Shown here in pieces: positions 1-10,149 of a DNA stretch of 64,000 nucleotides (position 1 is its first letter; every line of letters begins with the position of its first letter). Made by a program: the position numbers and the translations under genes. This DNA comes from Symbiodinium microadriaticum. Taxonomy: Eukaryota > Sar > Dinophyceae > Suessiales > Symbiodiniaceae. The notes beneath the pieces were generated by a model. It was not told where the DNA came from. It saw only the letters and a list, made by a program, of their open reading frames with translations, and made no database searches. The stretch spans positions 292,405 through 356,404 of the forward strand of contig LSRX01000533.1 of NCBI GenBank assembly GCA_001939145.1, read 5' to 3'.

Positions 1-1270
1 TGTGCGTGTGCGTGTGCGTGTGCGTGTGCGTGTGCGTGTGCGTGTGCGTGTGCGTGTGCGTGTGCGTGTGCGTGTGCGTGTGCGTGTGCGTGTGCGTGTG
101 CGTGTGCGTGTGCGTGTGCGTGTGCGTGTGCGTGTGCGTGTGCGTGTGCGTGTGCGTGTGCGTGTGCGTGTGCGTGTGCGTGTGCGTGTGCGTGTGCGTG
201 TGCGTGTGCGTGTGCGTGTGCGTGTGCGTGTGCGTGTGCGTGTGCGTGTGCGTGTGCGTGTGCGTGTGCGTGTGCGTGTGCGTGTGCGTGTGCGTGTGCG
301 TGTGCGTGTGCGTGTGCGTGTGCGTGTGCGTGTGCGTGTGCGTGTGCGTGTGCGTGTGCGTGTGCGTGTGCGTGTGCGTGTGCGTGTGCGTGTGCGTGTG
401 CGTGTGCGTGTGCGTGTGCGTGTGCGTGTGCGTGTGCGTGTGCGTGTGCGTGTGCGTGTGCGTGTGCGTGTGCGTGTGCGTGTGCGTGTGCGTGTGCGTG
501 TGCGTGTGCGTGTGCGTGTGCGTGTGCGTGTGCGTGTGCGTGTGCGTGTGCGTGTGCGTGTGCGTGTGCGTGTGCGTGTGCGTGTGCGTGTGCGTGTGCG
601 TGTGCGTGTGCGTGTGCGTGTGCGTGTGCGTGTGCGTGTGCGTGTGCGTGTGCGTGTGCGTGTGCGTGTGCGTGTGCGTGTGCGTGTGCGTGTGCGTGTG
701 CGTGTGCGTGTGCGTGTGCGTGTGCGTGTGCGTGTGCGTGTGCGTGTGCGTGTGCGTGTGCGTGTGCGTGTGCGTGTGCGTGTGCGTGTGCGTGTGCGTG
801 TGCGTGTGCGTGTGCGTGTGCGTGTGCGTGTGCGTGTGCGTGTGCGTGTGCGTGTGCGTGTGCGTGTGCGTGTGCGTGTGCGTGTGCGTGTGCGTGTGCG
901 TGTGCGTGTGCGTGTGCGTGTGCGTGTGCGTGTGCGTGTGCGTGTGCGTGTGCGTGTGCGTGTGCGTGTGCGTGTGCGTGTGCGTGTGCGTGTGCGTGTG
1001 CGTGTGCGTGTGCGTGTGCGTGTGCGTGTGCGTGTGCGTGTGCGTGTGCGTGTGCGTGTGCGTGTGCGTGTGCGTGTGCGTGTGCGTGTGCGTGTGCGTG
1101 TGCGTGTGCGTGTGCGTGTGCGTGTGCGTGTGCGTGTGCGTGTGCGTGTGCGTGTGCGTGTGCGTGTGCGTGTGCGTGTGCGTGTGCGTGTGCGTGTGCG
1201 TGTGCGTGTGCGTGTGCGTGTGCGTGTNGTGCGCGGGTGCGTGTGCGTGCGCGTGCGTGCGCGCATGTGT
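1..1270. repeat. (TGTGCG)n satellite array
   Basis: A perfect hexamer TGTGCG is repeated from base 1 to 1227, about 204 copies without a single substitution. One ambiguous base (N) follows at 1228, then a degenerate GTGCG tail runs to about 1270. The array starts at the window edge, so its full length is unknown. Its long open frames encode only Arg-Val or Cys-Val dipeptides and are artefacts of the repeat. It is not the TTTAGGG telomere repeat expected in dinoflagellates. It lies in or beside the intron that follows the coiled-coil exon at 1.3 kb. The perfect periodicity next to an N may also mark a collapsed or gap-filled assembly region. Confidence 0.97.
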
Positions 1271-1317
1271 CGTGCAATACTCGCTACAAAAAAGAGCACT
1301 GCTTGCACCATGGCTGT

Positions 1318-1985
1318 CCTCCAGGTCCTTGCTGGCCTCCACCAATTCCTGCGCCATCCTTGCTTCCATACAAGCAAGGTTTGTGGCTTTGCCGGGCAGA
1401 GACCGGGAAGCCTTTGAGCTTCTTTGCGAGTGCGCATACGTAAACTGCTGCAGACTATAGGCACTGACGGCCCAAAGACATGGTCAGTTGGGGGATTCAT
1501 GCGTAAGTGGAGGCCAGTCGACATGTTGCCAACTCTGAGATGACTCAGAAGCACTCAACATAATCCCCAACGTTTTGCTGACGCAGTGGCAAGGCGCCAA
1601 CGCAACCAAGGCTCCGCTTCTCCTTCACTGTGGCGCTCTCTGCCTTCAGCTCGGCGCGCTCCACCCGCAAACGTAGGTTCTGATCGCACGACATACTCGA
1701 GCGTTTCTGCGACTCTGGAGTCTGCAGGCCCTTCTAGCGCAGGACAAAAATCTGAAACAGTCAACGACGTCCTCCAGCTCTTCCTTCTTGTTCTCCAGCT
1801 CCCTTTCAAGGTCCACGATTCGATCCTGTTCGAAGCCACGACACGCGGCCCCCCAACACAAGTGCAAGACGACCGGCTCATATCGCGCGGTTGCCACTGT
1901 TTCGGTTTGAGTCGGCGGAGCATATCGCATGGTCGACGGATGCACAAGAACGCGCGAGAAACTAGAACATGAGGTATAGACCTCA
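1318..1985 (-). CDS. Coiled-coil protein, partial (several exons)
   Basis: Three charged, heptad-like exon pieces lie in order on the minus strand. The first (near 1840-1785) reads RIVDLERELENKKEELED and starts after an AG with G as first base. The second (about 1725-1600) contains NLRLRVERAELKAESATVKEK and follows CTGCAG. The third (about 1365-1318) reads MAQELVEASKDLEDS and again starts after AG|G. The splice from the first to the second piece would use a GT donor. I see no catalytic motif. The gene continues leftwards beyond the hexamer array and its start is not found. Very similar coiled-coil fragments sit at 8.7-9.1 kb. Function unknown; a structural or cytoskeletal role is only a guess. 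Confidence 0.45.
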
Positions 1986-2051
1986 CGACTGGACGGCTAG
2001 AAGTCCTTGGCAACAGCGGCATCCTTGAAGAATGTCCAGCCAACCTCCACA

Positions 2052-3740
2052 ACAGCTAAGGCTAAGCTCCATCGAGAACGGTGCAGCAGGTCTCTTACCA
2101 GCAACCTTGGCTAGCTTCACTACGCCCGGCTACAAACATTTCATTTTGTTGACGACAGCTGCATGGCATTTATCAGGCCGGGCCTCGACCATGCCACCCC
2201 ATTTTGATGTCCTTCTGGTAACCGTGTTCTGGTCTACCCTTGGCTTCAAGAAGCCGCCGATACATGTCATGCATTTTCGGGACCATCTAGCCAGCGGACT
2301 TGATATGTTGAGTTTAAGTGGGCACATCACACCGACGACCTCTGATCCTTGATTCTGAATCTGGTGTATCTCGACGAGTCGATGAGTGAGAACAGGAGTG
2401 TGGAGGTCGCCCTCAGTCCTTATAGAGCCTGGAGCCATCAATCGCGCACCTTGTTTTTTCGCTGTTTCCCTTTTTCTCTTTTCCCCTTCAGCACTAGTTA
2501 ACACCATTCACCAAAGCCGCACTGAAGCAAATCTCCAGTCTCATGCACCTTGAGTGACAATGAGCGGCGGTGGTGTGTTCTGAAAGGCCGCTCAAAACAC
2601 AGAAGCGATAGTGGCTGACAGTGCAGCTTACAATCATCGATTGCCTCGCATGTGTTGCTACCATCGTGTTACCGAGTGTTCTTGTTTGAGCTAGAGGCCA
2701 GGCAAACCGGGCACTGGAAAGGTTCTGTACACTGTACTCGGCCACGACCCGTGGTTTGCGTAGGAAACGCCAGGAGGAGACTGAGGCTTTCAGCTAGTCT
2801 CGATCCTGACTTAAACTTCTGCATTCGCGGCACCGATGACCAGCGAAGAGTTCGCACACGCTCTTGCCCGCACTTGCACCGACAGCGGTTTCGCTCATTC
2901 AAAGGGGCTCCTTACTAAGTCTGCGCCGGGCATCTCTAGAAGCTTTCGCTAGTCGGACCGATTGAAAAACTCTTGGAAGTCACGGGCCAAACTGGGTCGT
3001 AGTTTTAAGCCCCCCAGCACTATTATTTACAAATTGGCACCTTTGGACCCTAAGGGAAATGTTGAAGTTTCGCATTTCATGACTGCATACGTCAGTGCAG
3101 GCAAAAAGACATGCATGAAGGCCACTGCGCATGACGACCATCTGCAATGCACGCGTTGCTTCCTAAGCTTGTCGGCTCAAGTAATCTACATTGGTCTAGA
3201 ATGGTCGCGACGCCAGCCCACTCATAAAACTCCACCACATCGACAGATCCGAATCTGTCCCGACTGCAGTAGCGGGGAAGACCTAACGAGTTGGAGCTTC
3301 CCTGCTACGCAAAAACATTGGATCAACATGTTGGCTTCGAACTGATGATGAATGATGCAGTGGATGGCTCCAGGCTGTCTTTGTAGTGCTGCAAAACTTT
3401 ACCCCAGCCAGCCAGTTCTTGTCGCACGATCTGGCACAAAGAGAGAGCTGAGCGAAGTCAACGTGTAGGATCATGTGAAGTCCTTTTTTTCAAGACTTAG
3501 TTAGGATCGCAGAACATGGTCACCCGATGTCCCAAAATTGCGGGAAAAGTTGGAGACCACTCCTAAATCAGCCTTCAAACGGTGGCCGATTTGAGAGCGG
3601 ATTTCGTAGGTCTAGGTCGCGAAACAATCTCCGGCCTCAGCAACAAACGCTGCAATTTCCGGGAATGGCGATTGCAGCGAAGTCGCGGCCACCCGTGGTG
3701 GAAGCTCCGCACCGTACCTTTCAGGACGGCGAGGAGGACC
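2052..3740. other. No supported gene
   Basis: Both strands contain only short open frames with no family resemblance and no consistent chain of AG|G-bounded exons. I see no RNA gene and no repeat array here. It is probably intron or intergenic sequence between the coiled-coil exons and the ankyrin exons. Confidence 0.5.
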
Positions 3741-3883
3741 CTATAAACCCCAGGAAGGAGCATGGCAAGAAAGCGAGTTGGAGGGGTTTTGCACGAGGTG
3801 CTCGTAAAGCAGTTTGGCCATCTCCAGGTTACCGCTCTCCGTCGCCATCTGAATAGGGACGCCAAAGCTCAGCAGTGGCTCTC
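3741..3883 (-). CDS. Ankyrin-repeat exon, isolated
   Basis: Starting after an AG|G at 3883, the minus strand reads EPLLSFGVPIQMATESGNLE followed by MAKLLYEHLVQNPSN. This matches the helix-turn-helix core of an ankyrin repeat: small residues at AxxxGN, then LxKxLLE-like spacing. The frame reaches a stop at 3741. It lies downstream of the stop of the ankyrin gene at 4243, so it is either the 3' part of a second ankyrin gene or an alternative last exon of the first. Its upstream exon was not located. Ankyrin repeats mediate protein-protein contact; no partner can be inferred. Confidence 0.5.
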
Positions 3884-4242
3884 CTGCGAAGCTCGTGCAC
3901 GGAGCTCAGAGCTTCAGCTGCTGAAAGCGCATAGTTCGAAGTATGAAAGGAGATAGAAGGCACCCCGAGAACGTGGCATCAGTGCCGCCAGCAAGTTTGA
4001 GCCGGAGCAGCCTAAATCTTCCCTGGCCGCTACGGTAGTTAGTTACCGGCTGCCAGCACCTGAAGCTGAGACTTCGTGCCTGCAACGGGTCCAATATGCT
4101 CCGACTTCCCCACTTCTGTTTGCCCATGCTTCAGCACAGAGTCCCACAGCCTGCAGCTTGGGCCACTAGGTTGGCAAGACACTATAATTAACAGTTCCTA
4201 TAACACATGCAGTCACATGCACATCATTCAAGAGTCCCCCAA

Positions 4243-5247
4243 TTAAAGAGCATGCTGCGGGGGTGTAGGTGCAGGCCTCGTGGGAGTGCCAGCATAGTTA
4301 GGGTCGGCGCCGGCTCTCAGAAGATTCTCGGCATGGCACACATAGCCTAGTGCTGGATCTAGCACTCTCACAGATGAGCACCGGTTAGACCTGTGTAATC
4401 GTATACTTAGACCATCTACTGCATGGAACAAATGCACCCTCAAACTTCCTGGGGGGCCTGAGGCCGTAGGCGGCCAAAGCCGATTGCCGGGCGGCTGGTG
4501 TGAAGCGAGCTGAGTGCCAGAACACTGTGTCCATAACTCCCGACCTGGTTCGGGTCTGCATCAAATTCCAGCAGCTTTTCAGTAACTTTCGAATTGTGGG
4601 TGGCCACTCCGTTGATGATGGGAGTGTCACCCTTGGAGTTCGGTTTGTGGACGAGCTCAGGCGCTGCCGCTGCGAGGTCAGCGATGACGGCATGGTTTCC
4701 GTAGGCCGCTGCCTGGTGTATGGCCGTGTAGCACAAGGTGCCACAGCAAACATCCAGAGCAGCTTTTGCTTGCAGGAGGCACTGCACCACCTGCCAGGGC
4801 GAATCACCGAGAAGTCTACTTCAGAATCACAGTTTAGGCCAGAACAATCCAAGCACAGCTGTGTGCGTGTTGCAAATTCTTGGGTGCAGCAGCCTTTGAT
4901 GACGAAAGGGCCGCGGCGACAGTAAGGGCAGTCTGCCTTCCGCCAAGCTGGATGTCCCGTATCGATACTTCGACCTTTTCGTTCACTTCAGCTTTGGAGC
5001 TCAATAGCTCTTTCAGGAGGGGTATGCATCCCTCTATGCAGGCCATCATAAGCGGAGTGAGTCCATCAGCCTTTTGGTCCGGGGCATTGAAGCGGTAGCG
5101 CGCAAGGAAGGACTGGAGAGGTTGATGCGGAATGTTGCGCTGCTGCTCGAGGGCCGCCAAGTGGCAAGCCGGGCAGCCCCGCTCAGGAAGCAGCCTGCGA
5201 AGGAGACACGAAATGCCCGACTCTCGCTGATCCATCCCCGTCACCAC
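4243..5247 (-). CDS. Ankyrin-repeat protein, partial
   Basis: The first exon seen, 5247-4894 (118 codons), has an N-terminal Cys-containing segment (LPERGCPACHLAAL) and then an ankyrin repeat, DGLTPLMMACIEGCIPLLKE, with a second beginning GGRQTALTVAAAL. The second exon, 4790-4545 (82 codons), carries two more repeats, including YTAIHQAAAYGN and GDTPIINGVATHN, and ends LLEFDADPNQ. The donors are GC (4893) and GT (4544), and both exons start after AG|G. A last exon ending at 4243 reads NLLRAGADPNYAG and then a Pro/Thr-rich tail; its splice phase to the second exon does not fit directly, so one more exon is probably missing. The 5' end is not found. Ankyrin proteins are strongly expanded in symbiotic dinoflagellates. 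Confidence 0.75.
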
Positions 5248-5299
5248 CTCTTGATGTGCTTCGAGCCACTAATGCAGAGTTGACATGGTGGGCTGAGCT

Positions 5300-6260
5300 C
5301 CTTTGCCTGCTATGCTTGATCAAACTGAGCTCCCGGTCTCGTTGAGGGCCCTCACTGGGAGTCTGTATGAACATCCAACTGGCTGACCAGAAAACTATGG
5401 CCCCATCCATGACTATTACCCATGGATGTCGCCATCCCACGAACTTTCAACTTTCGCCTTTGCCCGCGCTTCCTAGATGGCTACTCAGCTCTCTGATCGC
5501 TTGCCTTGGTCTTCGCCCACTTGGTTGAGGCACTTGCCCTTCCTCTTTCACTATTGTGGCCACGGCCATGCACTTCCAGTGTCTTGCAGTCCTATTCCCT
5601 TTCTGTTCGTCTAATTTTTCATCTGCTTCTTCTTCTTCTTCTGCTTCTCTTTTTTCTCCTGAGCTCAAGGTTCAGGCCCTTTTTTGCAGGCCGAAGAACG
5701 GGATGAGGCGTGACCCCAGGCTCTAACCCCGCCTTCATTCGCGGGCTATCAGGTCCGACTACAGAAGCCTTGCAATGGCTTGCAAGGAGAAGAAATCCGA
5801 CTTCTTTTCTGCAGGTTATAAAGATGTCTCCCGCCAATATGCCAGCACGCACCCCCGGATGAGGGTTGGCAGTGACGGAGGGCATCCTTCTGCCTAGAGC
5901 TCTTTGACGCTGCCCGGTAAGATACTTTTGCCATACAGGTCCCTGATGGTCCTGCATAAGCATCCCTGCCGTGTCTCAAAAGGTCGTTGGGGTGCAAAGC
6001 GTTTAACCAAGTGACTGGGAGCTACATGAGCTACAGCCTGGTCACCCTCATGCGTGACACCGGGAGGTCGGAATCCGTGCCGACAGCAACAGGCTCGCGG
6101 ACACAGTGCATCACAATGGACCATGCTCCCAATCTGTACGCCGGCCTATGCGCCTAGTGGGTCTGATATGGTCTGACACTCGACTGCTGAGTAAACACGT
6201 GAAGTTGCAAACCGTATGAACATGTTGCAAGGCCGTGGTCGTGGTCGTGCTGTCCGCTAG
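5300..6260. other. No supported gene
   Basis: Only short overlapping open frames on both strands are present. A TTC-rich pyrimidine stretch at 5620-5660 could act as a splice polypyrimidine tract on the plus strand or arise as low-complexity DNA. No motif, repeat array or RNA gene was recognised. Confidence 0.45.
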
Positions 6261-6263
6261 GCA

Positions 6264-6582
6264 TTGTGCTGCTTTGTCGGTTGCCCGACGTTGCCAATGT
6301 CGTCGTTGTCCAGCTGTGTCAAGATGTGCCCCGCTCGCAACGGTTCCTGGTCCATGGGTGAAGGGTATGCCGTTCCACCTGTCGTTGGCCACTCTTCCGA
6401 TTCCTGGCTGATAACTTCGACTCCACTCATGGCCACACGGCGAGCGCAGCGAGCGCCTTGCCACAGAGTTGACAGGCAGTGCCCTCCATGAAGCCGCGGA
6501 TTTCACGAAGAGCTGCAATGGCCTCCTCCAATCCGTGCCTGTCTCCCCGGCCATGAGCTCTGAGCCGCGATCTGCAGCTCAT
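6264..6582 (-). CDS. Two overlapping short ORFs, unknown
   Basis: A 52-codon ATG frame (6582-6425) reads through HGLEEAIAALREIRGFMEG and then TACQLCGKALAALAVWP before a stop. A 57-codon ATG frame (start near 6434, stop TAG at 6264) begins MSGVEVISQESEEWPTTGG and is acidic. The two overlap by a few bases in different frames. Either they are one protein interrupted by a frameshift or tiny intron, or an upstream ORF followed by a main ORF. The CxxC pair in the first could bind metal. No family is recognised. The next upstream DNA is CT-repeat, so no further exon is visible. Confidence 0.3.
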
Positions 6583-6599
6583 GCCCGCGGCTGTTACAC

Positions 6600-8307
6600 C
6601 CTTCGCTCTCGCTCTCTCTCTCTCTCTCTCCCTCTTTCTTTCGCCAGGGCTACGGACGAGGGTTGCCCCCCGCCGCTCTCTCTCTCTCTCTCTCTTGCTT
6701 GCGTGCTTGCTGGGGGTATGGGAGGAGAACTTCTCTGGCCGGTGGGCCTACCCCACTTGGCCCGCATCAGTACGTTAACGAGGCCCCTTCCGGGGTTGGG
6801 AGTGTTCCTGTTCCCCTGTATGAGCCTGTTGTACCCATCCCCCCGAAAACACCCCTCCTAAGACCGTGACCATATAAACCTTGCAGGCAGCATACAGGTC
6901 ATCCAGGGCTCCCCGAAGACAACTACTAGCTGGCTGTTCATTTCAGCTTTCGTAAAGACACCACTTGACTGCAAAGTACTAGGACGCGACTACGGCTAGT
7001 GCCAGGACACAACTGCATCTAAACAGGACTTAGCTATGCTTCCCGCTCGTCACTCGGCTGTGGGAGCTCCACTCCATCAGCACTGACAAACCTCGAACCC
7101 GACCTCACCTGCCTCCCCACCTGAGCCCCCCGAACGGAACCTTGCGCAGCACTGCCTGGCCTGCCCACCCCGCCCTGCAGCCTGTCGCACACTGTCCCCG
7201 TCTCTGTTGCAAGGGTTCAAACAAAGTCGTGGCAAGGCAAAACTAAACCGACACACAGCTGAGTTAGTGGCGACCCCTGCACACGGTTTGACAGGTGCTT
7301 GTAGTAATGTTCTTCTTGCTTCCAGCTCCCCGACTTTCCTGCACCAAAATGACGTCTTAAACAATACAGTACCCCCAAACAACCGAGGTCAATCGTCATT
7401 GTCAGTCAAACTCCCCCTACGACACGAAATAGGTCGCCGACACTGCACGGGACCGTTCGTGACTATGTCCCGTCCCGGATGCGCTCGATGTAGCACGGAT
7501 GCCGATGTCCCCCCTCACGCTGATGGCAGAGGCGGGAGGCACTGAGAAGCAGGCATGCCCCCGGGTTTAAGACCGGCTATCCTCAAAGCAAGAAAGAAAG
7601 GAAGAGAGAGAGCCCGCCCCCAGGCGGAGGGGGAAGAGCTGGGTCTTGAGCACTCACGGCCTTGAGCCAAAATGGCTACGGGCTCTCTATCTCTCTCTCT
7701 CTCTCTCTACCGGGGCAGAAGAGGCAGGCGGCAACCCACCCCTTCGCGCGCGCGCACGCACCGCGCACCCTCTTTCTTTCGCCAGGGTTAGGGGCCAAGG
7801 GGATACCCCCTTAGCCCGCGCACTGTCGCGCCCCCGACCGTTTTGGAGGGGCGTTGAAAGACAAAGCTGCACGACCAAGGCAAATCGGCTCGATAACTGT
7901 TCAGTCACGCGCTCAATAACTAAATATAAGCAAACATCAAACCGAAGGAATAATGGCCGTCAAGCAAGGTTTTACCCCATCATGTCTCGGTGTTGAGCAA
8001 TCGATTTGTGGAAACACCACGCTGAAACACATAAAGCACTAAAGAATCACATGATTGCTCAAGGGTTACGGTTAGCCTCTGCGTGGGAGTTTCCCCGGAT
8101 GAGCACCATTGTGCAGCTGCTGGACATGTTGTCGAGTCTAGCTGACTGTGGCCAGACTTTGCACGTGTTCAGTCTTGATTACTTTTCCCAAGGTCTGAGG
8201 TGACGAAGACCAGACTTTTAAGGCAACGAGAAACTGAACACTCTCTCTTGTTTGCTTGCTTGCTTGGGGTATGGGGACAGGGTCCCCTGGCCCGAAGGCC
8301 TGTTCGC

Positions 8308-8358
<51 letters not shown>

Positions 8359-8385
8359 CGCGCTCAAAAGTAGCCTCTCTCACTC
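6600..8385. repeat. CT-rich dispersed repeat family
   Basis: (CT)n tracts occur at about 6607-6634, 6672-6694, 7684-7709 and 8303-8356. Between them are near-identical unique pieces: CTCTTTCTTTCGCCAGGG at about 6632 and again at about 7770, and a GCTTGCxTGCTTGxGGGTATGG block at about 6697 and about 8250. This makes the stretch a set of diverged copies of one repeat unit, not three independent microsatellites. It has no convincing coding content. The DinoSL match at 7661-7681 lies inside it. Confidence 0.6.
7661..7681 (-). other. DinoSL spliced-leader sequence
   Basis: Read on the minus strand, these 21 bases (CCGTAG through GGCTCAAG) match the dinoflagellate spliced-leader consensus exactly, including the internal ATTTTGG Sm-like box. 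The consensus 22nd 5' base is A/G/T; here it is C. The base after CAAG is G and the next is C, not the GT donor expected of a canonical SL RNA gene, although GC donors are common in this genome. A second CTCAAG occurs nine bases downstream, which could be a relict older leader. It is therefore either an SL RNA gene copy with a GC donor or the 5' end of a reverse-transcribed, re-inserted mRNA. No clear ORF follows it. Confidence 0.85.
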
Positions 8386-8741
8386 GGCCTCAGGCCTTTC
8401 TCAACAAAGGCCTCGCCGCCGCTCAGCAACAACACAGATGAAACCATCAGGAAGGGGGACATCTGCCAAACACGTCTGCGGCCACCACGATCACAGATTG
8501 GGTTGCAAGGCCCTCGACAGCACACGAACAAGCGAACCGAAAAGCGCGAGTGCGCAGTGAGCCAGCAGAGCAACAGCACATCACTTCAGGTGTTGTTCTT
8601 CGTCCCGGGCGCAAGCGAAGTGAACGCGCTATGTTGAAAACTGGGGCCTGAAGAGCAAAGCTCTGTAAAATCGCCACTGGGAGAGATCGCCTGCTCGCAG
8701 GACCTCAGCTTCACGTTGACTAACAGGTCGAAAAAACCTAT

Positions 8742-9075
8742 TCAGCAACCAAGAGGCACGACGAACCAAACTGGAAACTTCAATTCCACCGCATCACAGT
8801 CTGGCCCAGGGGCGCTCTCACTTTTTAGGGCCAGAAGTTTCTTCGTAAGCTCCCTGACCTGCAAGGCGACAAGCGTGATCTCTCTGATCTCTCCCTCTGA
8901 GTCAATCCGGCTTGCACGAACGTACAATAGAAACGAGTCGAGTCAAAGACTGACACCTTGCCAGGATGCTGTCTTTCTATCTCCTTCAACGGTAAATTCT
9001 CCATCATGCGGCCAACTTCCGATCCACGCTGCTCCGCTCGAGGCGAAGATCGTACGCGGAGTGGTCACCACCAGC
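8742..9075 (-). CDS. Coiled-coil exon fragments
   Basis: Two short minus-strand pieces look coding. SAYDLRLERSSVDRKL lies at about 9072-9020 and is followed by a GC donor. VRELTKKLLALKSES lies at about 8878-8830, starting after CAG|G. Both are charged and heptad-like. They resemble in style the RLRVERAELKAESATVKEK exon at 1.7 kb, so the same family or a duplicated gene may be involved. The linkage between the two pieces and to other exons is not resolved, and no function can be assigned. Confidence 0.35.
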
Positions 9076-9374
9076 AAAGGCATCTCCTTGTCCTTACTTC
9101 ATGAGCGATGCACGCATTCAGCCTAAAAGTCGATGCAACTTGGGAGTTACGCCGGATGCAGCGAGCTGCTGAGAGCGCAGCCGCAGTCCTTTCCGCCCTG
9201 CACACAACCGCACACAATGTTTCTTGAACTAGTGAAACTAGTGCACGCAAACAAAAAGCAAAGGCCTGCACCAACCCCGCGTCTCCCAACTGCCGAAACC
9301 TGGCATCGAAGAATCAGAAAGCAAGCAAGAATCAGCCCCAGTCTGACGCAGGCGGATTTACTCACTGAGACAAG

Positions 9375-9999
9375 CCACTTATCGTCTTGCCCGTGTCTGC
9401 GTGTCGCAGGCTAGGCGCCAGGATGACGATGATGTCCGATGCGTGACAGTACGCAGGAATGCTGTCAACTGCAGCTTGAAGCTCAGGTATGTTTGAGACA
9501 CAGCCTCGATCATCTATCTGAGGGATGCCAAAGAAATCGTACCAGATGTCCCATTCGAGGCAGTTTAGCTGCTCCTGTGTGCTGGGAATTGGGACGTCAA
9601 CACCGCGAGACCTTAGGAAGCGAAGATGCCGCGACTCCGCGACTTGGAGTCTGACCAAGCGCTGGTGGAACTAATCTTGTGAAATGAAACTGCCATGGAG
9701 GCCAAGGGCTGCGCAACCATGTCCTTGCCAATGCTGACTCGACCAGCAGCAAGGTTGCGAAGAAGGCTCTGCAGAACTTGGAACTGCTCCATGCTAGGAT
9801 CTGGATGTCGGAAGCCAGCCCACCTGAGCAAGTGTGACTGTGGGCAGGCATGGGCAGGCACTCGGCACAAAAAACAAATCAAACTCTCCAAGCCGCTGAT
9901 GAGAAATCAACACCACCGTTTTGGTGTGCCCTGGCCGCCATTGCACCAGTAAGTTCTTCTTCATCATTTCGTCGTGGGGTAGGAGCGGCCCTTGAAGAT
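9375..9999 (-). CDS. SHQ/HPDP-domain protein (HET/TIR-like?), partial
   Basis: Exon one ends at 9897 and encodes MMKKNLLVQWRPGHTKTVVL then ISHQ. It joins through a GC donor and AG|G acceptor to an exon starting at 9823 that reads WAGFRHPDPSMEQFQVLQ. A third stretch (about 9640-9380) reads LEWDIWYDFFGIPQIDDRG and later SIPAYCHASDIIVILAPSLR and HADTG. The order SHQW, HPDP, W-D-IPQ, aliphatic strand, H-DTG resembles, to my recollection, a domain family that is abundant in dinoflagellate predicted proteins. Its layout recalls HET or TIR folds, where a strand ends in a histidine and a WxD/SxPQ element follows; this is inference. The 5' and 3' exons are not resolved. A likely upstream exon lies at 10150-10290. 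Confidence 0.6.
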
Positions 10000-10149
10000 C
10001 CACAAGAACCTTGCCAGGAAAAAAAAGCTTGGGAACATGCTAGGACGTGCTAAACTGCAACGCCTCCAAGATCCGGCAAAGTAAAGTACTTGCAGCCTCG
10101 CGGCCTTTGCTGGAATTAGCCACATCGGGTAGGTCATTGCAATCTCCTT

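Noticed and set aside
2-1460. Two long open frames of alternating Arg-Val and Cys-Val at the left edge
   Set aside because: They are direct translations of the TGTGCG hexamer array and carry no information.
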